Below, one piece after another: positions 23,147-31,243 of a stretch of 34,701 bases of DNA (within the stretch, counting starts at the first letter, position 1; every line of letters starts with the position of its first letter). The stretch is from contig DATKCH010000092.1 of NCBI GenBank assembly GCA_035513295.1, positions 1-34,701 on the forward strand, in the 5' to 3' direction. A model generated the notes under the pieces. The model was not told the origin of the DNA and ran no database searches. It was given only the letters and a program-made list of their open reading frames with translations. This DNA is from DATHRK01 sp035513295. GTDB taxonomy: Bacteria > Gemmatimonadota > Gemmatimonadetes > Longimicrobiales > RSA9. Made by a program: the position numbers and the translations under genes.

Positions 23147-26100
23147 ATGAGGCGTATCGCGATGCTCGTGTTCGCCCTGTTCCTGTCCGGCGGCGTGTCG
23201 GTCCTGCACGCGCAGGACAGGCAGCTTACCGGCCGGGTGACCGCAGGCGAAACGGGAGCCGGAATCGCCGGAGTCGCGGTGTCCGTACGCGGCACCACCG
23301 CGACCACGTTCACCAACGACGACGGGAGCTTCACGTTCCGCGTCCCCAACCGCACCGTGACGCTCGTCGTCGCCGTGATCGGCTACCGGACGCAGGAGCT
23401 GTCCGTCCCGGTCGGCCAGCAGACGGTGCAGATCGAGCTGGACGTCGACGCGCTCGCGCTGGATGAACTCGTCGTCACCGGCGCCGCCACGGCCATGAGC
23501 CGGCAGGTGCTCGCCAATGCCGTCTCGACCGTGAGCGACGAGGAGCTGGACCGGGCTCCGGCTGCCACCATCGAGCACTCGCTTCAGGGTAAGGTCGCGG
23601 GAGCCGTCATCGACGGGAACAGCGGCGCGCCGGGTGGGGGCGTCCAGGTTCGGCTGCGGGGCGTGTCCACGATCAACGGCGTGTCGGAGCCGCTCTACGT
23701 CGTGGACGGCGTCAGCATGAGCAACGCCGCGATCCCTTCCAACCAGAACGCGGTCACGCGCGCGGGCGCCGGCTCGAACGCGTCCAACAACCAGGACGCG
23801 GTCGTGAACCGGATCGCGGACCTGAACCCCGAGGAGATCCAGAGCATCGAGATCCTCAAGGGCGCGTCGGCGGCGGCGATCTACGGATCGCAGGCGGCGA
23901 ACGGCGTGGTGATCATCACCACCAAGAGGGGTCAGGTGGGACGCCCGCGGTTCAACCTGACGCAGCGCTTCGGCGTGTTCGACCTCTCCAACACGCTCGG
24001 ATTCCGGCAGTGGGAGACGTTCGACGAGGTGGCGGCGTTCTTCCTGGACCCCAGCGAGTCCACGGCCGCGGACACCGCCGCGATGGCCGATCTTTACGGA
24101 AGCGGGCAGGCCTTCCAGCACGAGGAGTTGCTGGCCGGCCGCAACGATCTTTCCTACGAGACCAACCTGAGCGTGAGCGGGGGCAACGAGGCCACTCGCT
24201 ACTACGTCTCCGGCCTCGTCAAGAACGACGAAGGCGTCATCGACAACACCGGCGTTTCGAAGGAGGCCCTCCGGGTCAACCTCGATCAGCGCCTCGGAGA
24301 GCGCTTCAACCTGCAGGTCAACACGGGCCTGACGCACTCGGTCGCGAACCGCGGCCTGACCAACAACGACAACAGCGGGACCAGCTTCTACATGGTGTTC
24401 CCGTTCACGCCGAATTTCGTGGACCTGCGGGAGCGCGCGGACGGGACGTTCCCGGCGAATCCGTTCGAGCGCAGCAACCCGCTGCAGACGGCGTCCCTGA
24501 TCGTGAACGACGAGAACGTGTGGCGCTTCACGGCCGCCGGGAACCTGACGACGAACGTGGTCACGCGGCCGCAGCACGAACTCTCGTTCATCCTGGGCGG
24601 CGGCGTGGACTGGTTCAACCAGGAAAACGACCTGTTCTTCCCGCCGAGCCTGCAGTTCGAGCCGCTCGACGGGCAGCCAGGCACGCGCCTCGAGGGCCAG
24701 GCGAACAACCTGAACGCCAACATTTCGGCGAACGCCGTCTACACGTTCCGGCCGGAGGGCGCCAGCTGGTCGTCCACGACCTCGGGCGGCTACTCACACC
24801 TGGATCAGGACCTCGAGATCGTGCGCGTCGAGGCGCGGTCGCTGACGGGCGGTGAAAACCAGATCGACGCGGGGACCAACATCCAGGTCTTCGACAACCG
24901 CCAGCGCACGAAGGTGGAGGGCGTGTTCGTGCAGGAGGAGCTGCTCCTGCTGGAGGATCGCCTGCTGCTCACGGCCGCCATGCGCGCGGACCGCAACAGC
25001 AACAACGCGGATCCCACGGACTTCTTCTACTATCCGAAAGCCGCTGCGTCCTTCCGGTTCATCGAGCCCAGCTCGTGGCTGGATCACCTCAAGCTGCGCG
25101 CGGCGTACGGCGAGAGCGGCAACCCGCCGCTGTTCGGCCAGAAGTTCACGCCGCTGGACGCGTCGACGAACATCGGCGGACTGCCAGGGCTCGTCGTCGT
25201 AGGAACCACCGGCGCCGACGACCTGAAGATCGAGCGGCAGCGCGAGATCGAGACGGGATTCGATGCGACCATGTTCGGCGCGCGCGCGAGCCTCGAAGTG
25301 ACCTATTACAAGAAATTCGTCAGCGACCTGTTGCTCAGCCGGTCGCGGGCTCCATCCACGGGCTTCACGACGGAGTTCTTCAACGGCGGCAAGCTGGAGA
25401 CCCAGGGCATCGAGGTCGCGCTGGCGGCGACGCCGGTTCGGGGCCCCATCAACTGGACCACGCGCGCCACCTTCTTCAAGGACGCCAGCGAGGTGACCGA
25501 GCTGCCGGTGCCGTCCTTCCGGACGGGCGGGTTCGGGACGGCGCTGGGCGCGTTCCAGATCGAGGAGGGCGCGTCGGCCACGCAGATCGTGGCGGACATC
25601 TCCGAGGGCGACAGCAGCTTCGTCGCCACGGTCGGCGATGCCAACCCCGACTTCAAGCTGGGCTGGGTCAACGACATCGACATCGGCGGCTTCAACGTGT
25701 ACTTCCTCTGGGACTGGCAGCAGGGCGGGGAGTTGATCAACCTCACCAAGCTCCTCTACGACTTCGGCGGCAACACCGCGGACTACGACACGGACCCCCA
25801 GTTCGTCGAGAGAATCGGGCCCGTCGAGATCATGGACACGCTCACGCTCGGCGAGCGGCGGGTGACCGGCTTCGGCGTCGAGACGCGGCCTTACATAGAA
25901 GACGCGAGCTACCTCAAGCTGCGCGAGGCCTCGCTCTCCTACACGTTGCCCGAGGACCTCGTGCAGGGCATGTGGGGCACCGGCGTGGACCGGATCCGGC
26001 TCACGCTCAGCGGCCGCAACCTGCTGACGTTCACGGACTACACCGGCCTGGACCCCGAGGTGAGCAACTTCGGCAACCAGCCGATCGCAAGGAATATCGA

Positions 26101-26158
26101 CGTGGCCCCGTTCCCGCCCAGCCGGAGCTTCTGGCTGTCGGTGGACGTCAACTTTTAA
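23147..26158 (+). CDS. SusC/RagA-like TonB-dependent outer-membrane receptor
   Basis: 1003 residues with signal peptide (MRRIAMLVFALFLSGGVSVLHAQ). Residues ~25-100 are a carboxypeptidase-regulatory-like domain ('LTGRVTAGETGAGIAGVAVSVRGT...NDDGSFTFRVP'), followed by a TonB-box-like 'LDELVVTG', a plug domain with the SusC signature ('SLQGKVAGAVIDGNSGAPGGGVQVRLRGVSTINGVSEPLYVVDGV' and 'IEILKGASAAAIYGSQAANGVVIITTKRG'), and a long barrel ending in the aromatic C-terminus 'FWLSVDVNF'. It imports a bulky ligand (often oligosaccharide or peptide) using TonB energy. A strong GGAGGGG site lies six bases before the ATG. The SusD partner follows 16 bases later. Confidence 0.93.
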   Translation: MRRIAMLVFALFLSGGVSVLHAQDRQLTGRVTAGETGAGIAGVAVSVRGTTATTFTNDDGSFTFRVPNRTVTLVVAVIGYRTQELSVPVGQQTVQIELDVDALALDELVVTGAATAMSRQVLANAVSTVSDEELDRAPAATIEHSLQGKVAGAVIDGNSGAPGGGVQVRLRGVSTINGVSEPLYVVDGVSMSNAAIPSNQNAVTRAGAGSNASNNQDAVVNRIADLNPEEIQSIEILKGASAAAIYGSQAANGVVIITTKRGQVGRPRFNLTQRFGVFDLSNTLGFRQWETFDEVAAFFLDPSESTAADTAAMADLYGSGQAFQHEELLAGRNDLSYETNLSVSGGNEATRYYVSGLVKNDEGVIDNTGVSKEALRVNLDQRLGERFNLQVNTGLTHSVANRGLTNNDNSGTSFYMVFPFTPNFVDLRERADGTFPANPFERSNPLQTASLIVNDENVWRFTAAGNLTTNVVTRPQHELSFILGGGVDWFNQENDLFFPPSLQFEPLDGQPGTRLEGQANNLNANISANAVYTFRPEGASWSSTTSGGYSHLDQDLEIVRVEARSLTGGENQIDAGTNIQVFDNRQRTKVEGVFVQEELLLLEDRLLLTAAMRADRNSNNADPTDFFYYPKAAASFRFIEPSSWLDHLKLRAAYGESGNPPLFGQKFTPLDASTNIGGLPGLVVVGTTGADDLKIERQREIETGFDATMFGARASLEVTYYKKFVSDLLLSRSRAPSTGFTTEFFNGGKLETQGIEVALAATPVRGPINWTTRATFFKDASEVTELPVPSFRTGGFGTALGAFQIEEGASATQIVADISEGDSSFVATVGDANPDFKLGWVNDIDIGGFNVYFLWDWQQGGELINLTKLLYDFGGNTADYDTDPQFVERIGPVEIMDTLTLGERRVTGFGVETRPYIEDASYLKLREASLSYTLPEDLVQGMWGTGVDRIRLTLSGRNLLTFTDYTGLDPEVSNFGNQPIARNIDVAPFPPSRSFWLSVDVNF

Positions 26159-26174
26159 GGGAGGCTTCGGGAAA

Positions 26175-27593
26175 ATGATGACTATCGACCGGAAGCGATC
26201 CCGGACCGCGGCGCTGCCGACCGCGATGCTCGCGGCTCTGGGCGCGTTCGCCGCCGCCGCGTGCGGGGACGAGCTGGTGGTGCCGGACTTCAACAACCCC
26301 GGGTTGGAGGAGTTGCAGAACAATCCCACCCGGGCGGCCGTGCTGAACGCCGCGCAGGGACTGCTGATCAGCTCGCGCGCCCAGATCTCGTCGGCGAACG
26401 GGTACGTTTCGCTGCTGGGGATCCTCGGCCGCGAGTCCTACAACTTCGACGGGTCCGATCCACGTTTCGTTACCGAAATGCTCGCGGGGGCCGGCCTGAA
26501 CGCCAGCAGCCCCGCGTTCGGCGGCAACCTGTGGACGGTGCGGTACAACAGCATCCGCACCGCGAACGTGGTGATCAACGCTCTGGACGGCCTCAGCGAC
26601 AACGACATGTCTCCCGCCGAGAAGGCCGCCGTGCGCGGGTTCGCGCGCACTCTCCAGGCGCTGGACTTCCTGGAGATCATCAACACGCGCGACACCAACG
26701 GCGCGGTCATCGACGTGGATCGTCCGGCCAGCGAGCCCGCCGGCCCGATCGTGAGCCGGGACGCGGTCTTCGACCACATCGAATCGTTGCTGGACCAGGC
26801 CAACAGCGATCTCGCGGCCGCGGGCGCGTCGTTCCCGTTCTCGTTGGGAGCCGGGTACTCCGGCTTCAACACGCCCGTCACGTTCTCGGAGTTCAACAGG
26901 GGGCTGGCGGCCCGCGTCGCGGTATACCGCGGAAATTACGGCGAGGCGCTGACGGCGCTTGGCCAGTCCTTCCTCGATACCTCGGCCCCGCTGGATCTGG
27001 GCGTGTACCACACGTTCTCGACCGGCTCGGGGGACACGCAGAACGGGCTCGCGGCCTCGCCGGACATCCTGGCGCATCCGTCGCTCGACGACGACGCGCA
27101 GATGAACGCGTCGATGGAGCTCGACGCCCGCTTCACAGAGAAGCTGGAGGTGCTTGCCGCGCCGGAGACGCAGCAGGGCATCTCGACGGACGTCGGGTTC
27201 CTGTTGTATTCGGGCCTCGGCGACCCGATTCCCATCATCAAGAACGAGGAGCTGATCCTGCTGCGCGCCGAGGCGCTCCTCGGACTGAACATGCCGGAGG
27301 ACGCCGCGGACGACATCAACTTCATCCGCGTCAACTCCGGCGGATTGGACCCGATCGCCAACCTCGGGACGCAGTCCGCCGACGCCATCCTGGACGAGCT
27401 GCTGTACAACAAGCGTTACTCGCTGCTGTTCGAGGGCGGTCACCGCTGGATCGACATGCGGCGCTACGGCAAGCTGGACGAGCTGCCGCTCGCCAGCACC
27501 GGGCATCGGGTGCACGAGCGCTTCCCGGTTCCCGAGGCGGAGTGTCTGGAGCAGACCGGAGGCGAAACCGGAATCTGCAGCGCCGGTAGCTGA
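26175..27593 (+). CDS. SusD/RagB-like substrate-binding lipoprotein
   Basis: 472 residues. Signal sequence ending AAAACGDE (lipidated cysteine), then 'VVPDFNNPGLEELQNNPTRAAVLNAAQGLL' and the helical SusD core: 'RYNSIRTANVVINALDGLSD', 'ARTLQALDFLEIINTRDTNGAVID', 'FNRGLAARVAVYRGNYGEALTAL' and near the end 'ELLYNKRYSLLFEGGHRWIDMRRYGKLDELP' (the E.R..l.feG.Rw.D..R signature). It sits on the cell surface as the lid of the SusC-like pore. 16-base spacing and a GGGAGG site indicate one operon. A strong hairpin follows its stop by 30 bases. Confidence 0.92.
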   Translation: MMTIDRKRSRTAALPTAMLAALGAFAAAACGDELVVPDFNNPGLEELQNNPTRAAVLNAAQGLLISSRAQISSANGYVSLLGILGRESYNFDGSDPRFVTEMLAGAGLNASSPAFGGNLWTVRYNSIRTANVVINALDGLSDNDMSPAEKAAVRGFARTLQALDFLEIINTRDTNGAVIDVDRPASEPAGPIVSRDAVFDHIESLLDQANSDLAAAGASFPFSLGAGYSGFNTPVTFSEFNRGLAARVAVYRGNYGEALTALGQSFLDTSAPLDLGVYHTFSTGSGDTQNGLAASPDILAHPSLDDDAQMNASMELDARFTEKLEVLAAPETQQGISTDVGFLLYSGLGDPIPIIKNEELILLRAEALLGLNMPEDAADDINFIRVNSGGLDPIANLGTQSADAILDELLYNKRYSLLFEGGHRWIDMRRYGKLDELPLASTGHRVHERFPVPEAECLEQTGGETGICSAGS

Positions 27594-27623
27594 GTCCGCT
27601 CGCGGGCTCGGTTCGGTGGCCCG

Positions 27624-27653
27624 GCGGGGCCCGGGGCTTGTCCCGGGCCCCGC
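27624..27653 (+). terminator. Terminator: perfect 12-base stem after the SusC/SusD pair
   Basis: GCGGGGCCCGGG (27624-27635), six-base loop GCTTGT, CCCGGGCCCCGC (27642-27653): perfectly complementary arms, followed only by two T residues. This is the strongest hairpin noticed in the window and fits transcription ending after the SusD gene. Confidence 0.7.
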
Positions 27654-27683
27654 TTGACGACATCCCGTGACCGGGAGCCGTGG

Positions 27684-30305
27684 GTGAGCGACAAGGACGT
27701 GCCCGAGATCCCGTCCTTCGAGGAGCTCGGCATGAGCGCCGAGGAGGTCGAGGAGCTGGAACGCGACCTGGCCGGGAAGGGGGTGCCGCCTCCGGGCAAG
27801 GAGCCGCCGCCTCCGGGGAAGGTGCCGCCGTCTCCCCGCGAGCCGGGCCAGGCCGCTGGCGCCCGTCCCACCCACCCGGCGCCCGCGGGCGCCAACCCCC
27901 CGGCCGCTGGACGCGAGCGTCCCCCCCGGCCGCCCGCGGGCCCGCTGGCCTGGCTGGCTCCCCTGCTCCTCGTGGGGCTGGCGTGGTTCTCCAGCTCCTC
28001 GCGGATCGCTCCGCCCCCGGCGCTGGCCAACGCCCCCGCGACCGCGTTTTCCGCCGCCCGCGCGGAGCAGCATCTCGAGAGGATCGCGCGCCGGCCGCAT
28101 CCGCCCGGTTCCCCGGAGCACGCCGCGGTTCGGGCCTACCTCCTGGACGAGCTTGAGGACCTCGGGCACGCGCCCGAGGTGCAGACCGCCACGTCCGTGA
28201 TCGGTCGCGGCGACGTCGCGCGCGCGGCCACGGTGCGCAACGTGGTGGCGCGCGTGCCCGGATCGGATGACGGGGGCGCAGTCCTCATCACCGCGCACTA
28301 CGACGGCCGGGGCATCTCCCGCGCCGCGGGCGACGACGGGGTCGGCGTCGCGGTGATCCTGGAGGCGCTCCGGGCCTTGAGGGCGGGGTCTCCCGTGCGC
28401 AACGACGTGATCGTGCTCTTCACCGACGCCGGGGAGCTGGGACTGCTCGGCGCCCGCGCGTTCGTGGACGAGCATGCCTGGCTGGCCGACGTGGCGCTCG
28501 TGCTGTCGCTGGAGATGCGCGGCGCCGGGGGTCCGGCGTTAATGTTCGAGACGGCGCCCGAAAACGGCTGGGTCGTGGCCGCGCTGCGCGACGCGGTGGC
28601 CCGCCCGGCGGCCAACTCGCTGTCCTACGAGATCTACCAGCGGCTGCCCAACGACACCGACTTCACGCCCTTCATGGAGGCGGGCAAGCAGGGCCTGAAC
28701 TTCGCCGCCATCGGCGACGCCCACGTCTACCACCAGGCCTACGACAGTCCCGCCAACGTGTCGGCGTCGACGGTCCAGCACCACGGGGACCAGGCGCTCG
28801 CGTTGCTCCGTCATCTCGGGGACGCCGACCTCGCCGCCGTCAACGCGCCCGACGTCGTCTACTTCTCCACGCCGCTGCTGGGGCTCGTCGCCTACGCGCG
28901 GGTGTGGGTGTGGGTATACGGGGCGCTGGTCGTACTCGCCTGGCTGCTCGTGGTCTGGTGGGCCAGGAAGCGCGGCGCCCGCGCGTGGGCCGTGGCGGCC
29001 GGCGCGGCGACGGGCGCGGCGTCGCTGGCGGCGAGCGCGGCGGTCGGCTACGGCCTGTTCGCCTGGCGCAGGGCCGCCCACCCGGAGTTCGGCGCCCTGC
29101 ACGGAAGCGCCTTCCACAGCGAGGGCTGGTACGTGCTCGCGCTGGCCGCCGCGGCGCTCGCGATCGCCAACGCGCTCTTCGGCCTGATCCGCCGCTGGTG
29201 CACCCCGGCGGAGCTCTTCGCGGGCGGCGCCGTGCTGCCCGTGGCCGGCGCGGCCGCCGCCACGGTGCTCCTGCCGCTCGGCGCGGCGAACCTCCAGTGG
29301 CCCGCGCTGGCGGGTTGCGTGGCCGCCGCGTCTCTCGTGTCGGTGGGGGCGGGGGGCCGGTTCGGGGCGGTCCGCTGGAGCGTGGCGGCGGCGGCGGCGC
29401 TGGTCGCGCTGGTCTTCCTGGTTCCGCTCATCGAGCTGCTGTGGCTGGCGCTGAGCCTCGCAGCGGCGCCCATCCTCGGCGCCGTCCTGGGCCTGCTCGC
29501 GCTGCTGATGCTGCCCGCGCTCGAGCCGTCCCGGGCGCCCAACGTCTGGTGGCTGCCCGCCGCGGCGCTCGTCGTCGCCGGCGCTTTCCTGGCACTGGGC
29601 GTCGCCACCGCCACGCCGTCGCCCGAGCGCCCGGCCCCTTCCACGCTCCTGTACGCCGCGGACCGGACCGAGGGCAGCGCCGCGTGGGCGACCGACGGGG
29701 GCAGGCCGGCCGACGATCCGGGCGTCGTCTGGGCGTCCTCGCGCGTCGGGGGCTTCGGCGAGACCGGATCCCTGCGCCGGTTCACCTTCGGCGATCGACC
29801 GTACGCGCTGGCCCCGGCGCCGATGACCGACGCGCCGGCGCCGGCGGTCGGCGCGACGTTCGACTCGGCGGCGACGGCCCCGACCGTACGGGTCGAGGTG
29901 AGTTCAATCCTCGGCGCGGAAGGCCTTCTCTTCGACCTGCCGGCCGCGGGACCATCCCTGCGTTCGGTGAACGGTGAGCCCGTGCCGAACGCCGAGCCGC
30001 CGTCCCGCGTGGAGCACTGGGGCGCGCCCGAGGCGGGCGTCGTCCTGGAGTTCACGCGCGGCTTCCGCGACGAGGTCCTGGCGTTCGCCGTCGTCGAGCA
30101 CCTCCTGCGTCCGGAGGAGCTCGTGGGCCGGGAGCCCTTCGAACGGCCCGACGGCCTCGCCCCGGACATCACCCGCCTCAGCGACCGGGCCATGATCCGC
30201 ACTCCGGTGCGCGTCGATCTCGTTACCGGAAGGGTGCAGGTCGGGCCGCCGGGAGCGCCGGCCACGTCGGTCGATGCGCCGCAGGCGAGCGCACCCCTTC
30301 CGTAA
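27684..30305 (+). CDS. Multi-pass M28-family peptidase-like protein (ERMP1/Pff1 type), general base missing
   Basis: 873 residues. A Pro-rich cytoplasmic start (1-~90), one helix ('LAWLAPLLLVGLAWFSS'), an M28 metallopeptidase domain (~115-380), about eight further helices (~405-640) and a soluble C-terminal domain: the same plan as ERMP1/Pff1 membrane proteases. Expected zinc ligands are present: H205 ('TAHYDGRG'), D217 ('AGDDGVG'), E251, E277 ('SLEMRGAGG') and H350 ('VYHQAYDSP'). But the usual E-E pair is G250-E251 ('FTDAGELGLLGA'), so the general-base glutamate is absent. Either it is inactive or it uses another base. The GTG at 27684 (GGGAG eight bases upstream) is preferred over a TTG ten codons earlier that overlaps the SusD terminator. 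Confidence 0.85.
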   Translation: MSDKDVPEIPSFEELGMSAEEVEELERDLAGKGVPPPGKEPPPPGKVPPSPREPGQAAGARPTHPAPAGANPPAAGRERPPRPPAGPLAWLAPLLLVGLAWFSSSSRIAPPPALANAPATAFSAARAEQHLERIARRPHPPGSPEHAAVRAYLLDELEDLGHAPEVQTATSVIGRGDVARAATVRNVVARVPGSDDGGAVLITAHYDGRGISRAAGDDGVGVAVILEALRALRAGSPVRNDVIVLFTDAGELGLLGARAFVDEHAWLADVALVLSLEMRGAGGPALMFETAPENGWVVAALRDAVARPAANSLSYEIYQRLPNDTDFTPFMEAGKQGLNFAAIGDAHVYHQAYDSPANVSASTVQHHGDQALALLRHLGDADLAAVNAPDVVYFSTPLLGLVAYARVWVWVYGALVVLAWLLVVWWARKRGARAWAVAAGAATGAASLAASAAVGYGLFAWRRAAHPEFGALHGSAFHSEGWYVLALAAAALAIANALFGLIRRWCTPAELFAGGAVLPVAGAAAATVLLPLGAANLQWPALAGCVAAASLVSVGAGGRFGAVRWSVAAAAALVALVFLVPLIELLWLALSLAAAPILGAVLGLLALLMLPALEPSRAPNVWWLPAAALVVAGAFLALGVATATPSPERPAPSTLLYAADRTEGSAAWATDGGRPADDPGVVWASSRVGGFGETGSLRRFTFGDRPYALAPAPMTDAPAPAVGATFDSAATAPTVRVEVSSILGAEGLLFDLPAAGPSLRSVNGEPVPNAEPPSRVEHWGAPEAGVVLEFTRGFRDEVLAFAVVEHLLRPEELVGREPFERPDGLAPDITRLSDRAMIRTPVRVDLVTGRVQVGPPGAPATSVDAPQASAPLP

Positions 30306-30334
30306 CGCCCGGGCAGCGTTTACGCACCCGTCCC

Positions 30335-30355
30335 GCCGCCGCCGAGGCCGGCGGC
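30335..30355 (+). terminator. Hairpin after the M28 gene
   Basis: GCCGCCG (30335-30341) and CGGCGGC (30349-30355) form a perfect 7-base stem with a 7-base loop, 30 bases after the stop codon and just upstream of the phoB control region. No T-run. Confidence 0.4.
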
Positions 30356-30376
30356 TCGCCCGCTCCCGGCGTTTCG

Positions 30377-30394
30377 GTTACCGACGCGTTACAA
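30377..30394 (+). promoter_or_regulatory. Putative Pho box upstream of phoB
   Basis: GTTACC (30377) and GTTACA (30388) are direct repeats exactly 11 bases apart, the spacing of PhoB dimer sites. An AT-rich stretch (TATACGAGAAT, 30399-30409) directly downstream can hold the -10 box. A further GTTACA lies at 30430, out of phase. It implies autoregulation of phoB-phoR. Confidence 0.6.
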
Positions 30395-30496
30395 TTCCTA
30401 TACGAGAATGCGATTCGAAGCGGCTACCCGTTACATGTGGGCCGCGGCCGACTCCCGGACACCGGTCCGCGGCAGTCACAGCGCGCGGAAACGAGC

Positions 30497-31243
30497 ATGC
30501 CACAGACCGCAAGAGCCCCGGCGACCAGCATGGACAAGACGGCTGCGCCCGCGCAGATCCTCGTAGTCGAGGACGAGCGCGACATCGCCGCACTCGTGGC
30601 CTACCACCTGACCAGGGAAGGCTATCGGGTGCGCACCGCCGGCGGGGGCCCGGAGGCGCTCGACGCGATCTCCCACGAACGCCCCGACCTCATCGTCCTG
30701 GACATCATGCTCCCGGGCTTCACGGGCTACGACGTCCTGAAGGAGCTGCGCGCGCGTCCGGAGGGGGCCGAAATCCCCGTCGTCGTGCTCACCGCTCGAC
30801 GCGAGGAAATGGATCGCATCAAGGGATTCGAGCTCGGCGCCGACGACTACGTCACCAAACCCTTCAGCCCGCACGAGCTGGTGTTGCGGGTATCGGCCGT
30901 TCTGCGCCGCGCGCAGTCGCCGGCGCTCGGGCGCACGACGCGCACGCTGCGCGGCGGCCCCGTGACGGTGGACGTGAACGCCATGCGCGTGGAGGTCGAC
31001 GGGGAGCCCGTGGATCTCACCGCCACCGAATACAAGCTGCTCGTCGCCCTGCTGGAGCGCCGGGGCCGGGTCCAGAGCCGCAGGCAACTCCTCGAGACCG
31101 TGTGGAACGTGCACGTGGACATCGAGACCCGAACCGTGGACATGCACGTCCAGCGGCTGCGCGCCAAGCTCGGCGACGGGTCGGGCTGTATCGAGACCGT
31201 GCGGGGCTTCGGCTACCGATTCCGGTCGCGGGACGACCAATGA
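30497..31243 (+). CDS. phoB: Phosphate regulon response regulator PhoB
   Basis: 248 residues. Receiver domain (~20-135): acidic pair E25-D26, phospho-acceptor D69 ('LIVLDIMLPGFTGYDVL'), T99 and K121 ('VTKPFSPHEL'). OmpR/PhoB-type winged helix (~150-245): 'LTATEYKLLVALLERRGRVQSRRQLLETVW' and the recognition segment 'TRTVDMHVQRLRAKLG', ending 'IETVRGFGYRF'. Sequence, the overlapping PAS histidine kinase, the porin and pstS beside it, and the upstream box all agree on PhoB. It activates phosphate-starvation genes. ATG at 30497 is used; an ATG at 30530 is possible and would give a start closer to the receiver domain. Confidence 0.92.
   Translation: MPQTARAPATSMDKTAAPAQILVVEDERDIAALVAYHLTREGYRVRTAGGGPEALDAISHERPDLIVLDIMLPGFTGYDVLKELRARPEGAEIPVVVLTARREEMDRIKGFELGADDYVTKPFSPHELVLRVSAVLRRAQSPALGRTTRTLRGGPVTVDVNAMRVEVDGEPVDLTATEYKLLVALLERRGRVQSRRQLLETVWNVHVDIETRTVDMHVQRLRAKLGDGSGCIETVRGFGYRFRSRDDQ

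Noticed and set aside
22682..28475. Long minus-strand open frames opposite the SusC, SusD and M28 genes
   Set aside because: Antisense shadows of strongly supported genes; no ribosome-binding sites or recognisable domains.
30304..30323. CGTAACG ... CGTTTACG inverted pair after the M28 gene, as a Pho-type site
   Set aside because: The arms are imperfect and inverted, not direct repeats at 11-base spacing; more likely chance.
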